34,924 nucleotides of DNA from Flavobacteriaceae bacterium (GTDB lineage Bacteria > Bacteroidota > Bacteroidia > UKL13-3), in the NCBI GenBank assembly GCA_025363675.1, contig JANYDJ010000040.1, positions 1 through 34,924 of the forward strand. The letters run 5' to 3'. The notes beneath the pieces were generated by a model. That model was not told the DNA's origin. It did not search any database and was given only the letters and a program-made list of their open reading frames with translations. Shown one piece after another: positions 1 to 9,295 of the stretch (position 1 is the first letter of the stretch; each line of letters starts with the position of its first letter). Made by a program: the position numbers and the translations under genes.

Positions 1-1849
1 GTTTTAGTTTGTTCGTGCTAGCAGTATCATATTGTTTGATGATATTGTTGGGATATTCTATCGTCCATTTCCTCTGTTGTATAATACTGTTTCCGCCGCT
101 GCTGTCTGTAAGGGTGATGGTGCTGTTGCCGCAGCTTGTTATATAGTTTGGGGTGAAGGTAGGGTTAGTTGCAGTTTCAAAAAGTACATTTTGTATGACT
201 GCAGCACTATCATAACAGCCTAAGTTTTTGGTGGTGGCATAATATATATAACTGCCATTGGTATCCAATATACTATTATATACAAAAGTGCTTACCGTAT
301 CAGTGTTTTTTGTATATATAACCGTATCATAATTGCCAAGATGCAGTGTGAGCGTATCACAATATTTGTATAATACTTTGATTTGTAAATGGTATTTGCC
401 GCAGGTATAATAACCGGTGTTCTGCAGGCCCACATTGGGTTTGAACTTAATGGTTACGCTGTCGCCCACCCACTGCAGGTAGCCGCAGTTGCCCAGTTCA
501 CAGGCAAGTTTTATATAATAGCTGCCCGCTTTTTTGTATGGGTGTACCACACTTTTGCCCACCGCACTGTCTCCGTCTCCGAAATACCAGTTATAACTTT
601 TGAAGGCACTGTCTGCATCTGCTGTAAAACGGGTGGTATCATAGCCACAGCCACCGGCACCTGTTACTCCAAAACGTGGATTAATACGCTTGATTGGGAA
701 ACTATGGCAAGGGAGATTATATGAACGATTATTTGATCCCGGTAACATCGTTAAACCATCAAATATTAATTCACAGCCTGCACCCCATACATCAGGATAT
801 TTGATATAGCTAAAGGTTCTATAGGTAGAATCCGTAGTCGCATGCCAATACAAGCGATTGTCTGGTCCAAGCTGGCATCCATAAAAACCAAATAATTTGC
901 CTTTTTTGCCATATTTAAACGCTGCTAACACTTTGTTATTATAAGGTTTGATATTATATGTAGGCATTTGATAAACAAATAAAGTATCATTTTTTGAGGG
1001 GTTGAATAGCAATTTTGGTTTAAAATAATATATGATACTGTCATTGGGTGAGAAAGAATAAGTAACTTCACTTTCTGATTTTGGGGTTAGGCCTCTAGGA
1101 TTACTTAATTTTCCTGTTTTTCTGTCAAAATCATATAAATAGTATTGTAAAGCATTTGGGTATGGATATACTCTTAGTCCTGGAGAAATAATCATTTTCC
1201 CATTATTAGATACTCTTAGGTAGGGGTCCATTCCATTTATTACTCCCGAAGGCCGACCATAGCATTTAGATATAACTGCGATTGTATCTACTCCTTTTTT
1301 TGTAAGTAAATAGGCATGCATAGTATAATCACTAGTCTTAAAAAGTACCCAGTAATCGGTATCATTGCTGTGTTTTATAAACCCAGCATTAGCTCCAAGC
1401 GAGTCTGTAATGTGTATTTTGTATTTTTCAAAACCACCTCTGCCACTGTCCAAATTATTGTTAAGCAAAAAATAATCTAGCCCTGTATATATTGATGCCA
1501 AAAATAAGTACACAAGAGAATCATTACCTGGGGCTGGAATGAAAAAATTATTGTCATTATGAGCATTCATTTTCCCCATAGTATTTAAGAGCTTATGCTC
1601 CTTGTTCCATACCAAACTATCGCCCCCAATATAATAAAGTAAATTACCATTACAGTCTGAAATTGCCTGAGGAAACTCTGGAGCAACAGAGTCATTATTA
1701 AGCTTGTGCATCTCGGATGTATAGAACTGGGCGGGGTTTTGGTTGAAGTTAATCCCCCCCCGCCAACCATATACCCAATTATTGGTTTGCTGTGCACCTG
1801 CATAAATGCAAAATATTGCAAACACTATTGATAAAAAAAATGATTTCAT
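1..1849 (-). CDS. Large secreted PKD-domain protein, probable T9SS cargo (3' end outside window)
   Basis: One uninterrupted reading frame runs from the ATG at 1849-1847 to the left edge, about 616 codons, with no stop. The first 20 residues (MKSFFLSIVFAIFCIYAGAQ) are a signal peptide. Next come segments such as NNWVYGWRGGINFN and SDCNGNLLYYIGG; this layout is familiar from Bacteroidota proteins that end in a T9SS type B (gliding motility-associated) sorting domain. A PKD domain with the core YNWYFGDGDS lies near residues 400-440, followed by cysteine-containing Ig-like segments. The sorting domain itself would lie beyond position 1, so type B is inferred. A run of eight C at 1754-1761 lies inside the gene, but the frame passes through it intact. 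A good promoter sits just upstream (1897-1926). Likely role: surface or secreted adhesin-like protein; substrate unknown. Confidence 0.85.
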   Translation of the reverse strand, partial: MKSFFLSIVFAIFCIYAGAQQTNNWVYGWRGGINFNQNPAQFYTSEMHKLNNDSVAPEFPQAISDCNGNLLYYIGGDSLVWNKEHKLLNTMGKMNAHNDNNFFIPAPGNDSLVYLFLASIYTGLDYFLLNNNLDSGRGGFEKYKIHITDSLGANAGFIKHSNDTDYWVLFKTSDYTMHAYLLTKKGVDTIAVISKCYGRPSGVINGMDPYLRVSNNGKMIISPGLRVYPYPNALQYYLYDFDRKTGKLSNPRGLTPKSESEVTYSFSPNDSIIYYFKPKLLFNPSKNDTLFVYQMPTYNIKPYNNKVLAAFKYGKKGKLFGFYGCQLGPDNRLYWHATTDSTYRTFSYIKYPDVWGAGCELIFDGLTMLPGSNNRSYNLPCHSFPIKRINPRFGVTGAGGCGYDTTRFTADADSAFKSYNWYFGDGDSAVGKSVVHPYKKAGSYYIKLACELGNCGYLQWVGDSVTIKFKPNVGLQNTGYYTCGKYHLQIKVLYKYCDTLTLHLGNYDTVIYTKNTDTVSTFVYNSILDTNGSYIYYATTKNLGCYDSAAVIQNVLFETATNPTFTPNYITSCGNSTITLTDSSGGNSIIQQRKWTIEYPNNIIKQYDTASTNKLK

Positions 1850-1896
1850 ATAATTCTATTCCTTACCAGATTTTATAAGAATATGGCTCTTCTATG

Positions 1897-1926
1897 CAAA
1901 TGTAATTACTATGTCTACAAAACAAA
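1897..1926 (-). promoter_or_regulatory. Bacteroidota-type promoter for the PKD protein gene
   Basis: On the minus strand TTTG (1926-1923) is followed after 18 nt by TACATTTG (1904-1897). This matches the TTTG / TAnnTTTG promoter used by the primary sigma factor of Bacteroidota. The start would fall near 1890, giving a leader of about 40 nt before the ATG at 1849. Motif match only. Confidence 0.5.
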
Positions 1927-1955
1927 GTAAATAGTTGCCTGCAAGCAAAAATTAT

Positions 1956-4301
1956 CTATTGGTTTGTTTTAATCATTTTTTGAGTAGATATTGTCTTTCC
2001 ATCGGTATGATTGTATACCCGCACCAAATAGCAACCTACCGGTAAATTGCTAATATCAAATGAGGGCCTTGATTTTCCTTTTACATTTCCTGTCATTAAT
2101 TGCTTGCCCATCATATCTAATAATATAAAACCCATAGCCGTTTCATAATTGTTCTCCAAAACTATATAGTCATTTGCCGGGTTTGGGAATATATTGATAC
2201 TGTTATTTTTTATAGGGTCTTTAGTTTTGGGGAATATAGTTGGGTCGGTCTTAAAAGTTCCTCGACATGAACCCGTAGGGCCTGCAGCACCAGAAACCTT
2301 ATTTGAAGCACCACTTGAAATGGTATGCCCATCTAAGCTAACAGTATTACTTACCCATTGCGGGGGATATCCACTAGCATAGTATATATTTGCGTTGCTC
2401 CCTGTTTTATACCAAGCTATATCCGCATAAGTATTTGTAGTTGAATTGGTGTTGCCATTAATATCAAAGAAATTTTCCCATTCTGTAGACATTGAACCTC
2501 CCTGTGGGTCAATATCCCCAACACCTACAATACCCCAATCGTTATTAAATATTTTATTGCATGTATATTCTAATTTTCTTAAATTGGTATAATTGGTGCT
2601 GTTGGTACAGGCAAGGCTCGTTGCAGTTGGGTCGCATTCAGGGGCTATCACCAAACCATATTTATTATTTTGAATATCATTTTCAGCTATAAGACCAGTG
2701 CAGTTATTGGTATAGTTATAATATTCTATACCTTTTAAAAAACTATATAGCGAATCGTTACTCATAATAAGATTATCTACTTGTGAAAGATTTACACCAG
2801 ATACACCTGCTTTGCTAACGGTATTAATTATTCCACAAATATATATTGTTACCCTGTCTCCGTCAAAAACTTCAATTCCATGATTTACATTTCCTAATAC
2901 CGATGATTGGTATATATATAAATCCTGAACATGTGATGCATATATCGCATCATTAAAATCTCCAGCAAAGTAACATTCGTTTACCTCGAAGCCCTCAATG
3001 CTGCAAATTGCAGGAGAAACATTGTGCATCTCTAAAGCATTCTCATCAAATGCACTTGCCCAATTATAGCAAACAAAAGTATTTTGTGCCAATTTAATGG
3101 TTTTGCTGTCATCAATATATATCATTTTTCTATAGTAATTATTGTTGGGTGTTGAGGGGAGATTTGTTGGAGTGAACATTGGGACAGTTTCCATCAAATA
3201 ATTAAATGTACTATGATTAATATTCAAATTAACACCTTGGTTTCCACCAGCCCCACATCCGCTTTGTTCACCCACAAAGCTTCTCAAGTCTATGTGCTGA
3301 TAATTATTTTCAAATAGATTATGGTCTAATGTAAGTATGGTATTATTATCTGCATATATGCCAATATAGGCATCATGAATTTCAGAATATGTTAGTGAAA
3401 CAGTGGCACTATATGGATTATTTGCTGTAGTATTATCATACCCCTCAGCATAAATACCGCCCCATTTGTCACAACTACTAAAAGTAGTGTAATAACTAGT
3501 CAAAAAACCGCCATTAGCTTGACCAAGACCAGGGTCAGCTTTCCGTAGAATTATTTCAGCACCATCTTTCATAATTACAGAACAATTATTCATAACAACA
3601 GTAGCATCGGGTGGAATAACAATCATGCCTTCTAAAACAACAGTTGTATTTGAGAGACTAGTAATGCCTGGAGGGAAAATATAATTGGCAGTGTAAGTAT
3701 TGGTAAGGCTACAACCTAGAGTAACTGGTATAGATATTTTGTTTCCACAAAATGCAGAAAAAGCTTCAATATAATAATTGCCTGCAGCTGTTGCAATGTA
3801 AGTACTTGAGTTGGCTCCTGCTATAGGAATTCCATTTCTGAACCATTGAAAATTTACGTAATTCATCAACGAAACATTCCCGCTTAAATCCAAAGTTAAA
3901 GTAGTTGGGAAACCCCCAGATGATGTGACAACAAAAGCTGAAGCTACTACCAAATGAATGCTCCCAGATGAACAAGTACCACCTCCATTGGTAGCATCGT
4001 AATGTAAATAATAATCTCCGTCAGAATAGGAATTTGAATAAGTTGTACCAGTTGATAAGTATGTTGGAGCGGAGCAAAGAACTCCAGGAGCACAATGGTC
4101 ATCATACCAATAATAAGTGTAACCCCCTAGAGCAGTCGAAGTTAACATAACATTTGGATCGCAGCTATATACGTCAACCGCACCAGGGCATGGAGATTGG
4201 CTATATGCATAGTTGTATGTAGCTATTATTACTAAGAAAGTTAGTAATAATAATATTCTCTTGGCAAGAAAGGTTGCCGGCCTTTTAATTAATTTTTTCA
4301 T
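1956..4301 (-). CDS. Secreted right-handed beta-helix protein with Ig-like domain and T9SS type A sorting domain
   Basis: 781 residues. Residues 1-35 form a signal peptide (charged start, RILLLLTFLVIIA core, ending YSQ). An Ig-like segment with a W-x-R-N-G-x-P core lies near residues 130-195. A long stretch from about 205 to 640 is rich in N, T, G and short beta repeats with isolated N/D-rich turns, as in parallel beta-helix (pectate-lyase-like) surface proteins. The last 80 residues begin INIFPNPANDY and end in MIKTNQ, a T9SS type A sorting domain that directs export across the outer membrane and anchoring or release. No catalytic motif was recognised, so function (adhesin, matrix protein or polysaccharide lyase) is open. 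Its architecture matches the broken gene at 30555-34924. Confidence 0.87.
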   Translation of the reverse strand: MKKLIKRPATFLAKRILLLLTFLVIIATYNYAYSQSPCPGAVDVYSCDPNVMLTSTALGGYTYYWYDDHCAPGVLCSAPTYLSTGTTYSNSYSDGDYYLHYDATNGGGTCSSGSIHLVVASAFVVTSSGGFPTTLTLDLSGNVSLMNYVNFQWFRNGIPIAGANSSTYIATAAGNYYIEAFSAFCGNKISIPVTLGCSLTNTYTANYIFPPGITSLSNTTVVLEGMIVIPPDATVVMNNCSVIMKDGAEIILRKADPGLGQANGGFLTSYYTTFSSCDKWGGIYAEGYDNTTANNPYSATVSLTYSEIHDAYIGIYADNNTILTLDHNLFENNYQHIDLRSFVGEQSGCGAGGNQGVNLNINHSTFNYLMETVPMFTPTNLPSTPNNNYYRKMIYIDDSKTIKLAQNTFVCYNWASAFDENALEMHNVSPAICSIEGFEVNECYFAGDFNDAIYASHVQDLYIYQSSVLGNVNHGIEVFDGDRVTIYICGIINTVSKAGVSGVNLSQVDNLIMSNDSLYSFLKGIEYYNYTNNCTGLIAENDIQNNKYGLVIAPECDPTATSLACTNSTNYTNLRKLEYTCNKIFNNDWGIVGVGDIDPQGGSMSTEWENFFDINGNTNSTTNTYADIAWYKTGSNANIYYASGYPPQWVSNTVSLDGHTISSGASNKVSGAAGPTGSCRGTFKTDPTIFPKTKDPIKNNSINIFPNPANDYIVLENNYETAMGFILLDMMGKQLMTGNVKGKSRPSFDISNLPVGCYLVRVYNHTDGKTISTQKMIKTNQ

Positions 4302-4440
4302 GATTATAAATTTTAGTTGTTTTTAATTTTAAAAAATGGGCATGGATAAAAATTGAAGCATGCATAAACTACTTATTATATAATCCGCCGCCGCGGACAA
4401 AAAAGAAAAGTGCAATTCTTTATTGCAATGGAGAAGTTCG

Positions 4441-4471
4441 TTTGTTAAAATTCATAGCTAAATTATATTTG
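4441..4471 (+). promoter_or_regulatory. Consensus Bacteroidota promoter with no downstream protein gene
   Basis: TTTG at 4441-4444, exactly 19 nt, then TATATTTG at 4464-4471. This is a full match to the TTTG-N19-TAnnTTTG consensus. Transcription would start near 4478 and run rightwards, away from the gene at 1956-4301 and antisense to the end of the gene at 4712-6595. Both neighbouring genes are on the other strand, so the promoter serves neither. Confidence 0.5.
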
Positions 4472-4477
4472 TTTCAG

Positions 4478-4618
4478 TGCAATTGTAGGGTATAAAAACA
4501 TTCCCTCCTCATTAAAAATTCCACCGTTTCTGTGGTTTTATTATTGGGAAATTATATATAGGTTTCCGCAAAAAAAAACATACTATTCACTAGGTTATTG
4601 TGAATTGTAATTTTTTTT
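4478..4618 (+). ncRNA. Candidate small RNA (promoter- and terminator-defined)
   Basis: The interval lies between a consensus promoter (4441-4471) and a hairpin plus T-tract (4585-4618) on the plus strand and would give an RNA of about 140 nt. An internal hairpin CCAC / GTGG followed by TTTT near 4530-4545 could give a shorter product. No open reading frame of note is present on this strand. Identity and function are not known; this is an inference from signals only, with no family recognised. Confidence 0.33.
4585..4618 (+). terminator. Hairpin with T-tract
   Basis: ATTCAC (4585-4590) pairs with GTGAAT (4600-4605) around a 9-nt loop; after TGTAA comes a run of eight T (4611-4618). This looks like an intrinsic terminator for rightward transcription, consistent with the orphan promoter at 4441-4471. 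Confidence 0.45.
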
Positions 4619-4711
4619 GAAAGGATTGAACCTCAATATTTATTTTTAAAAAAGTGATAAAAAAATTTGGAATATATATATATGCTCAATACGTGAGTTT
4701 ATAATACCCCC

Positions 4712-6595
4712 TCATTTCCACACCAACTTATTCTCCAATATCCCCATATTATATTGTTGTATATATGCCTGCATAAATTTCAGCATTTCGGCTTGGGTGT
4801 GGTTAAGTAGATCGGTGGTATCATTATAATAGTTTAATACGGTTTCTCCGTCACTAATTAATACACTGTTGCCCATAATTAATTGATAGGAACTGCTCAT
4901 ATAATTTATAGAAAAAGAATTCTCCTTGTTATAATTACTCCACGATAATATATTGTGGTTAATGCCATACCGCTCGCATAAAACAGGTAAGATATCGGTT
5001 TGTTGTGCCAATGAATAAATGTGGTAGCCAACAGGATTTTGAGGGTCGAATATCATACAAGGAATATGATACAATTCTTTGCGTCCCTTGTCTCCACCAA
5101 GTTCGCCAATATGGTCGGCTACAATAACAAATCTGGTATTATGATACCAATCGGTGTTTTTTATTTTATCGAAGAACAATTGAAGTGCATCATCGGTATA
5201 ATGTATAGTATTTAAAAAAGGGTTTTCTAAATCATTATATATATTCATTTCATTTTTGGGAATGGCATACGGTGGATGCGATGAAAGTGTAAATACGCTA
5301 CTCACAAATGGCTTAGGCATTTTATCCAATTTGTCAGCATAAAATTGCAGAAACGGTTTGTCCCAGATACCCCAATTACCATCAAACTGACCTTGATCGG
5401 GAAAGTCTTCTTTACCATAATATTTATCGAACCCCACGGCTTGGGTATATTTATCAAAATTCATAGTGCCGGTTTTTCCACCATGAAAAAAAGAAGAATG
5501 ATAGCCCTGCGGTTTAAGTAGACTTGCAATACTTGTTAATTGGTTACTGGCATAAGTAGAAGTGAGATAGGGCTCGTCCATTAAACCAGGAAACCCCGAT
5601 AAAATGGCAGGTATGCCATCTATGCTCTGCTTGCCATTGGCATACATTCGTTTGAACACGGTACTGTAGTTTGCTAGCGAGTCGAGAAAGTGGGCCGATT
5701 TTTTTTTGTTGCCCCCCATCTCCAAAGCCTCCCACGACAAACTCTCCACTATAATAATACATAAGTTTTTCTTTTCTGCATTTGTATTTTGCCTAGGTGT
5801 AAAAATAGGATTAAAAGTGTTTTTTGCTTCCGCATCGCTCATGTATTTTTTGTTTTTAACAGTGGGCAACATCATGGCCTGTAGAAAACAAAAGGGAGAG
5901 TTCATCACCAACTGTGCATTGTTAGGGTTGTCGCCTTCAATTGCTGAAACTACCGACAATGGCCTCAATTGAAATCCGCCACGCACAGCCACCACACTTA
6001 TTCCTATTATAAAAGTAACAAGGGTAGCAATATATAATAAAGAGGGTTTTTTTAAGGTAAGTGTTTTGATATGATAGGATGAGAATTTTTTGTTGACATA
6101 CATCCATCCCCAAATAAAAACACCAAACAAAATTAAGCCCCACCAATACTGCACAATCCCCGAAAGTAGTATATTGAAAGCCCCATCGCCCGTGCGAAAA
6201 AAGAACATGATATTGAAACCAATACGCTTGAGCATGTACTTAAAATTATATATGTCGATAAAGTTGAGTATAAGTGCAGAAGCGTTGATTGCATAAAAAT
6301 ATATATTCTCAATTTTAACAGTCCATCTAATCGTATTTTCTAACCTAACGGGGTGGGTCCAATACAAAATTTGGGCAATTAAAATAAGTAATAAACTTGG
6401 CAAGTTTATTGAGAGTAATCCAGATAAGTCGAACCTTAAACCGCTAACAAAACATAAAATATTTTCTGATATCTTGTTCGATGAAAAAAAAGATGTATTT
6501 TCGCAAAAAAACAAAACCCTGCTGATGGAAAACAACAACATTAAAATGAGGAATCGTTTGATGAAAACAAGAATAAAGGGTGCTTTTTCTTTCAT
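4712..6595 (-). CDS. LTA synthase-like membrane sulfatase (alkaline phosphatase superfamily transferase)
   Basis: 627 residues. The N-terminal third holds about five membrane segments (roughly 8-30, 55-78, 100-118, 150-168, 186-205). The rest is a periplasmic sulfatase-type domain: metal ligand E284 in IIIVESLSWE, the likely nucleophile S324 in KQSIDGIPAILSG, H440 in SSHPPY, and D494-H495 in VADH. This is the layout of LtaS/OpgB-type enzymes, which move phosphoglycerol or phosphoethanolamine headgroups from phospholipids onto envelope glycans. In LtaS the nucleophile is threonine; serine here is a variation. Bacteroidota lack classical lipoteichoic acid, so the acceptor is unknown. The start at 6595 keeps the first membrane helix whole and overlaps the 5' end of the divergent gene if that gene begins at 6561. 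Confidence 0.85.
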   Translation of the reverse strand: MKEKAPFILVFIKRFLILMLLFSISRVLFFCENTSFFSSNKISENILCFVSGLRFDLSGLLSINLPSLLLILIAQILYWTHPVRLENTIRWTVKIENIYFYAINASALILNFIDIYNFKYMLKRIGFNIMFFFRTGDGAFNILLSGIVQYWWGLILFGVFIWGWMYVNKKFSSYHIKTLTLKKPSLLYIATLVTFIIGISVVAVRGGFQLRPLSVVSAIEGDNPNNAQLVMNSPFCFLQAMMLPTVKNKKYMSDAEAKNTFNPIFTPRQNTNAEKKNLCIIIVESLSWEALEMGGNKKKSAHFLDSLANYSTVFKRMYANGKQSIDGIPAILSGFPGLMDEPYLTSTYASNQLTSIASLLKPQGYHSSFFHGGKTGTMNFDKYTQAVGFDKYYGKEDFPDQGQFDGNWGIWDKPFLQFYADKLDKMPKPFVSSVFTLSSHPPYAIPKNEMNIYNDLENPFLNTIHYTDDALQLFFDKIKNTDWYHNTRFVIVADHIGELGGDKGRKELYHIPCMIFDPQNPVGYHIYSLAQQTDILPVLCERYGINHNILSWSNYNKENSFSINYMSSSYQLIMGNSVLISDGETVLNYYNDTTDLLNHTQAEMLKFMQAYIQQYNMGILENKLVWK

Positions 6596-7250
6596 AAATA
6601 TATGTGTGCAAAGATATGTTATTGTATTATTAAGTGCATATAGCTTTTCAAATATTGCCTATTCTCAAGTGCCTAGCATAGTAGTAGATTCGACTATTAT
6701 ACAGTTTTCGGGTTTGGTACTCACCAATGACAGTCTGATACCCTTGCCCTATACCACCATCAGTAATTTGCATGGCAAAATGTTGGCATTAAGCGATCGT
6801 GAAGGTTTTTTTACTTTTGTTTCACGCAAGGGCGACACCGTTGTTTTTAGAGAATATGGCTTTGTTCAAAAATCTTTTATTATACCTAAAGATATACAAG
6901 GTATGAAATATTCCATCGTCCAACTTCTCGATTCTAAAGCTGACACGCTGCAACCAGTTTATATAAAACCCTATCCCAGCAAACAAGAGTTTGACTACCG
7001 CATGGTGCACGATGAGGTACCCGACAATATGACCGAACAGGCAAAGGGCAGGTTATCGCGTGATAAATTAGATGAAGTAGCGAGGCAAATGCCTATGAAT
7101 GGTAGTGAGAATTATCAAAACTATATGAAAACATATAGCGATAGGATGTATTGGAATGGCCAAACACCTCCAGTACGTTTATTAGATCCAGTGGCTTGGT
7201 CGCAGTTTTTTAAGGCTTGGCAAGATGGGCAGTTTAAGCGGAAGAAGTAA
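6561..7250 (+). CDS. Small secreted protein with carboxypeptidase-like regulatory (CarboxypepD_reg-like) domain
   Basis: From the ATG at 6561 it encodes 229 residues. A hydrophobic signal peptide (VIVLLSAYSFSNIAYSQ) is followed near residues 45-120 by a beta-sandwich segment (FSGLVLTNDSLIPLPYTTIS ... LSDREGFFTF), the pattern of carboxypeptidase regulatory-like or CNA-B-type domains common in Bacteroidota envelope proteins. The C-terminal part is charged and ends in KRKK, with no sorting domain. A GTG at 6606 would give a shorter, cleaner signal peptide and remove the 35-nt head-to-head overlap with the minus-strand gene starting at 6595; an ATG at 6546 is also possible. Probably periplasmic or outer-membrane associated; exact role unknown. 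Confidence 0.75.
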   Translation: MKTRIKGAFSFINICVQRYVIVLLSAYSFSNIAYSQVPSIVVDSTIIQFSGLVLTNDSLIPLPYTTISNLHGKMLALSDREGFFTFVSRKGDTVVFREYGFVQKSFIIPKDIQGMKYSIVQLLDSKADTLQPVYIKPYPSKQEFDYRMVHDEVPDNMTEQAKGRLSRDKLDEVARQMPMNGSENYQNYMKTYSDRMYWNGQTPPVRLLDPVAWSQFFKAWQDGQFKRKK

Positions 7251-7276
7251 CTAATTATATAATAATTCTTCTACTA

Positions 7277-7293
7277 CGTCATGCTGAATTTAT
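7277..7293. repeat. Half-copy of a dispersed palindromic repeat
   Basis: CGTCATGCTGAATTTAT matches the first 17 bases of each arm of the long palindrome at 22960-23028. Like that copy it lies between the stop codons of two converging genes (7250 and 7297). Only one arm is present here. Confidence 0.6.
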
Positions 7294-7296
7294 ATA

Positions 7297-8007
7297 TTAT
7301 TTTCCCTCATTCACAAACTTATAACCCACGCCCCGCAGTGAGTGGAAGAATACCGGATTCTTTTGGTCTTTCTCGAAATATTTGCGAAATGACAATACAA
7401 AATTATCGATGGTGCGGGTAGATGGGAATACAGAATAACCCCACACAGTTTGCAAAATTTTCTCGCGGCTCACCACTTCGCCTTTATGATCAATCATGAG
7501 TTTTAATAGCAGTGCTTCTTTTTTGGTCATTTTAAATTCTCCTTGCTGCCCCGTAGCTTGGTAGGTTTCAAAATTTACATAGTTGTCGCCAAAACTGTAT
7601 TCATTAAAATTGGGTTTTTTGGGCATGTTTTCGGCACGGGCAATTAATTTGCTTACACGCAATAATAGCTCTTCCAGGTTAAATGGTTTGCTCAAATAAT
7701 CATCGGCCCCAAGCTTTAGGCCTTTCACTCGGTCTTCGCCAGCATCGCGGGCAGAGAGAATGAGTATGGGTATTTTATTGTCCTGCAACCTAATATTTTC
7801 GCAGGCGGTCAGCCCATCCATTTCGGGCATCATAATATCTAGAATAATGAGGTCGAATTTTTCTTCTTTAAATCGGTGAATGGCTTTCAGTCCATTGTCT
7901 ACAGCTGCTACATAATAACCTTCTTCTTCCAGATTTATCTTTACCAAGGTGCGAATAGTTTCCTCATCGTCGGCAAAAAGAATACGTTTTTTATTGGTCG
8001 AACTCAT
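7297..8007 (-). CDS. OmpR/PhoB-family response regulator transcription factor
   Basis: 236 residues from the ATG at 8007; an in-frame ATG at 8034 would add nine residues that do not look like receiver sequence. Receiver domain: acidic pair D13-D14, phosphoacceptor D57 in LIILDIMMPEMDG, S85, K107 in YLSKPF. After a short linker the C-terminal half is a winged-helix DNA-binding domain (KMTKKEALLLKLM ... SREKILQTVWG ... RTIDNFVLSFRKYF ... RGVGYKF). It should be phosphorylated by the histidine kinase encoded immediately upstream (8148-9293). Target genes cannot be told from the sequence. Confidence 0.95.
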   Translation of the reverse strand: MSSTNKKRILFADDEETIRTLVKINLEEEGYYVAAVDNGLKAIHRFKEEKFDLIILDIMMPEMDGLTACENIRLQDNKIPILILSARDAGEDRVKGLKLGADDYLSKPFNLEELLLRVSKLIARAENMPKKPNFNEYSFGDNYVNFETYQATGQQGEFKMTKKEALLLKLMIDHKGEVVSREKILQTVWGYSVFPSTRTIDNFVLSFRKYFEKDQKNPVFFHSLRGVGYKFVNEGK

Positions 8008-8147
8008 ATATAGATTGTTTGATTGGAACCACAAATGAAATCAAAATATTTGGCTTTTTTTTACAAATGACATAAATATGATAATTGGGGAGCATTATGA
8101 AGGGTGATTGGGAAATGGGCAACATCAGTAAAACCAATACGCTGCTT

Positions 8148-9293
8148 CTATTCTTTGGGAAAATGAATGGCAAAAATATTTCCCCCACCTTCACGTTTTA
8201 AAATGGAAATAGTAGCCTGATGCGATGCGATAATTTGTTTCACAATGTATAAACCCAAACCCGTTCCTATGTTTGTTCTTGTTTCCTCATTGCCTATGCG
8301 GTAAAATTTTTCAAAAATCTTTGTTTTTTCATTGGGGTCAATTAGCTCGCCACGGTCGTATATGTTTAGTTCTATATAATCGTCTTGCTCTTTCAATTCC
8401 ACCTTTAGGTCAGCTCCTTCGGGTGAGTATTTGATGGCGTTGGATAATAGATTGCTCAAGGCCACACCCAGTGCAAGCCTGTCGGCATTAATAAAGGGCT
8501 CATCATTATATAGTGCTTCCACACTTTGTTTTTTATCTGTGCCTTTCGCAAATTTTGAAACAGTATCCTCAACCACTCCGGCCAAATTCGTTTCCTCAAA
8601 ATGATAGTTATGGTGACCGCCTTCAATACGTGTGGCCATTAAAATATTTTCTACAAACTTGCCCAAGCGTTCCGTATCATTTAAAGTATCAGCTAATAAA
8701 TCGTGTCGTTGTTTATCGGGGAGTTGTCGTTTTTGCAGGGTTTCAAGCATGAGTTTAATGGAAGCGACGGGCGTTTTTAATTCGTGTGTAATGGCCAATA
8801 AAAAATTATTTTGTTGTCGGTTCACATCTATTCGGCGGGTTACTACTTTATATATATAATAAATGCCCCAAAACATTAGGCCTACAAACACCAAACCTTC
8901 TAATATAAATTGGGTAAGTTTGCGTTGGTATTTCTGCTCTATTTTTTCAAATATATAGGCTTTGGGTTTCACTTCTATCTTTGCCAATAACTCATTTTCT
9001 TTATCTGAATTTTTTGGAGTCTTCAAAAATCTCAAAGTATAGTCTGGGAAATAAGTTATTATATAATGTTGCAATGAATCCATATTTAACTCCTCACCTT
9101 CATCATACATCTCTTGACAAAAATCATTGATTTCTAATTTAGCTGTAAGGGCATCATCGGTAACTTTTAAAATAGCATTGTCACGCTGCTCCACACTGTT
9201 TTGCGTCAATATATAAAACCACCACCCAAAGGCTGCCAAAGCGTATCCGCTTATTAAGAAGAACAGTATTCGGGTTTTATAGGGTTGGTTCAT
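8148..9293 (-). CDS. Membrane sensor histidine kinase
   Basis: 381 residues. Two membrane helices (about 9-28 and 130-150) bracket a short periplasmic sensor of roughly 100 residues with no recognised fold. The HisKA segment contains the phosphorylated H170 in AITHELKTPVASIK. The ATPase domain has an N-box (ALSNLLSNAIKYSPEG), a G1-like segment (IYDRGELID), an F-box (EKFYRIG) and a G2 motif (GTGLGLYIVKQII). It is followed after 140 nt by the response regulator gene on the same strand, so the two form a two-component system. The Gly in G1 is preceded by R rather than the usual N or T, a minor variation. Signal unknown. Confidence 0.93.
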   Translation of the reverse strand: MNQPYKTRILFFLISGYALAAFGWWFYILTQNSVEQRDNAILKVTDDALTAKLEINDFCQEMYDEGEELNMDSLQHYIITYFPDYTLRFLKTPKNSDKENELLAKIEVKPKAYIFEKIEQKYQRKLTQFILEGLVFVGLMFWGIYYIYKVVTRRIDVNRQQNNFLLAITHELKTPVASIKLMLETLQKRQLPDKQRHDLLADTLNDTERLGKFVENILMATRIEGGHHNYHFEETNLAGVVEDTVSKFAKGTDKKQSVEALYNDEPFINADRLALGVALSNLLSNAIKYSPEGADLKVELKEQDDYIELNIYDRGELIDPNEKTKIFEKFYRIGNEETRTNIGTGLGLYIVKQIIASHQATISILKREGGGNIFAIHFPKE

Positions 9294-9295
9294 TT

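Larger units (their letters stand above)
4302..4711. other. Intergenic region between two minus-strand genes
   Basis: Contains no convincing protein gene. Next to the upstream end of the beta-helix gene there is a small GC-rich hairpin (TCCGC 4384-4388, GCGGA 4393-4397) in otherwise very AT-rich DNA. The rest holds a plus-strand promoter (4441-4471) and a plus-strand terminator (4585-4618) listed separately. I found no TAnnTTTG motif clearly placed to drive the gene ending at 4301. Confidence 0.7.

Noticed and set aside
1754-1761. Frameshift at the run of eight C in the first gene
   Set aside because: The frame from the ATG at 1849 passes through the run and continues in a consistent protein (WRGGINFN) to the window edge.
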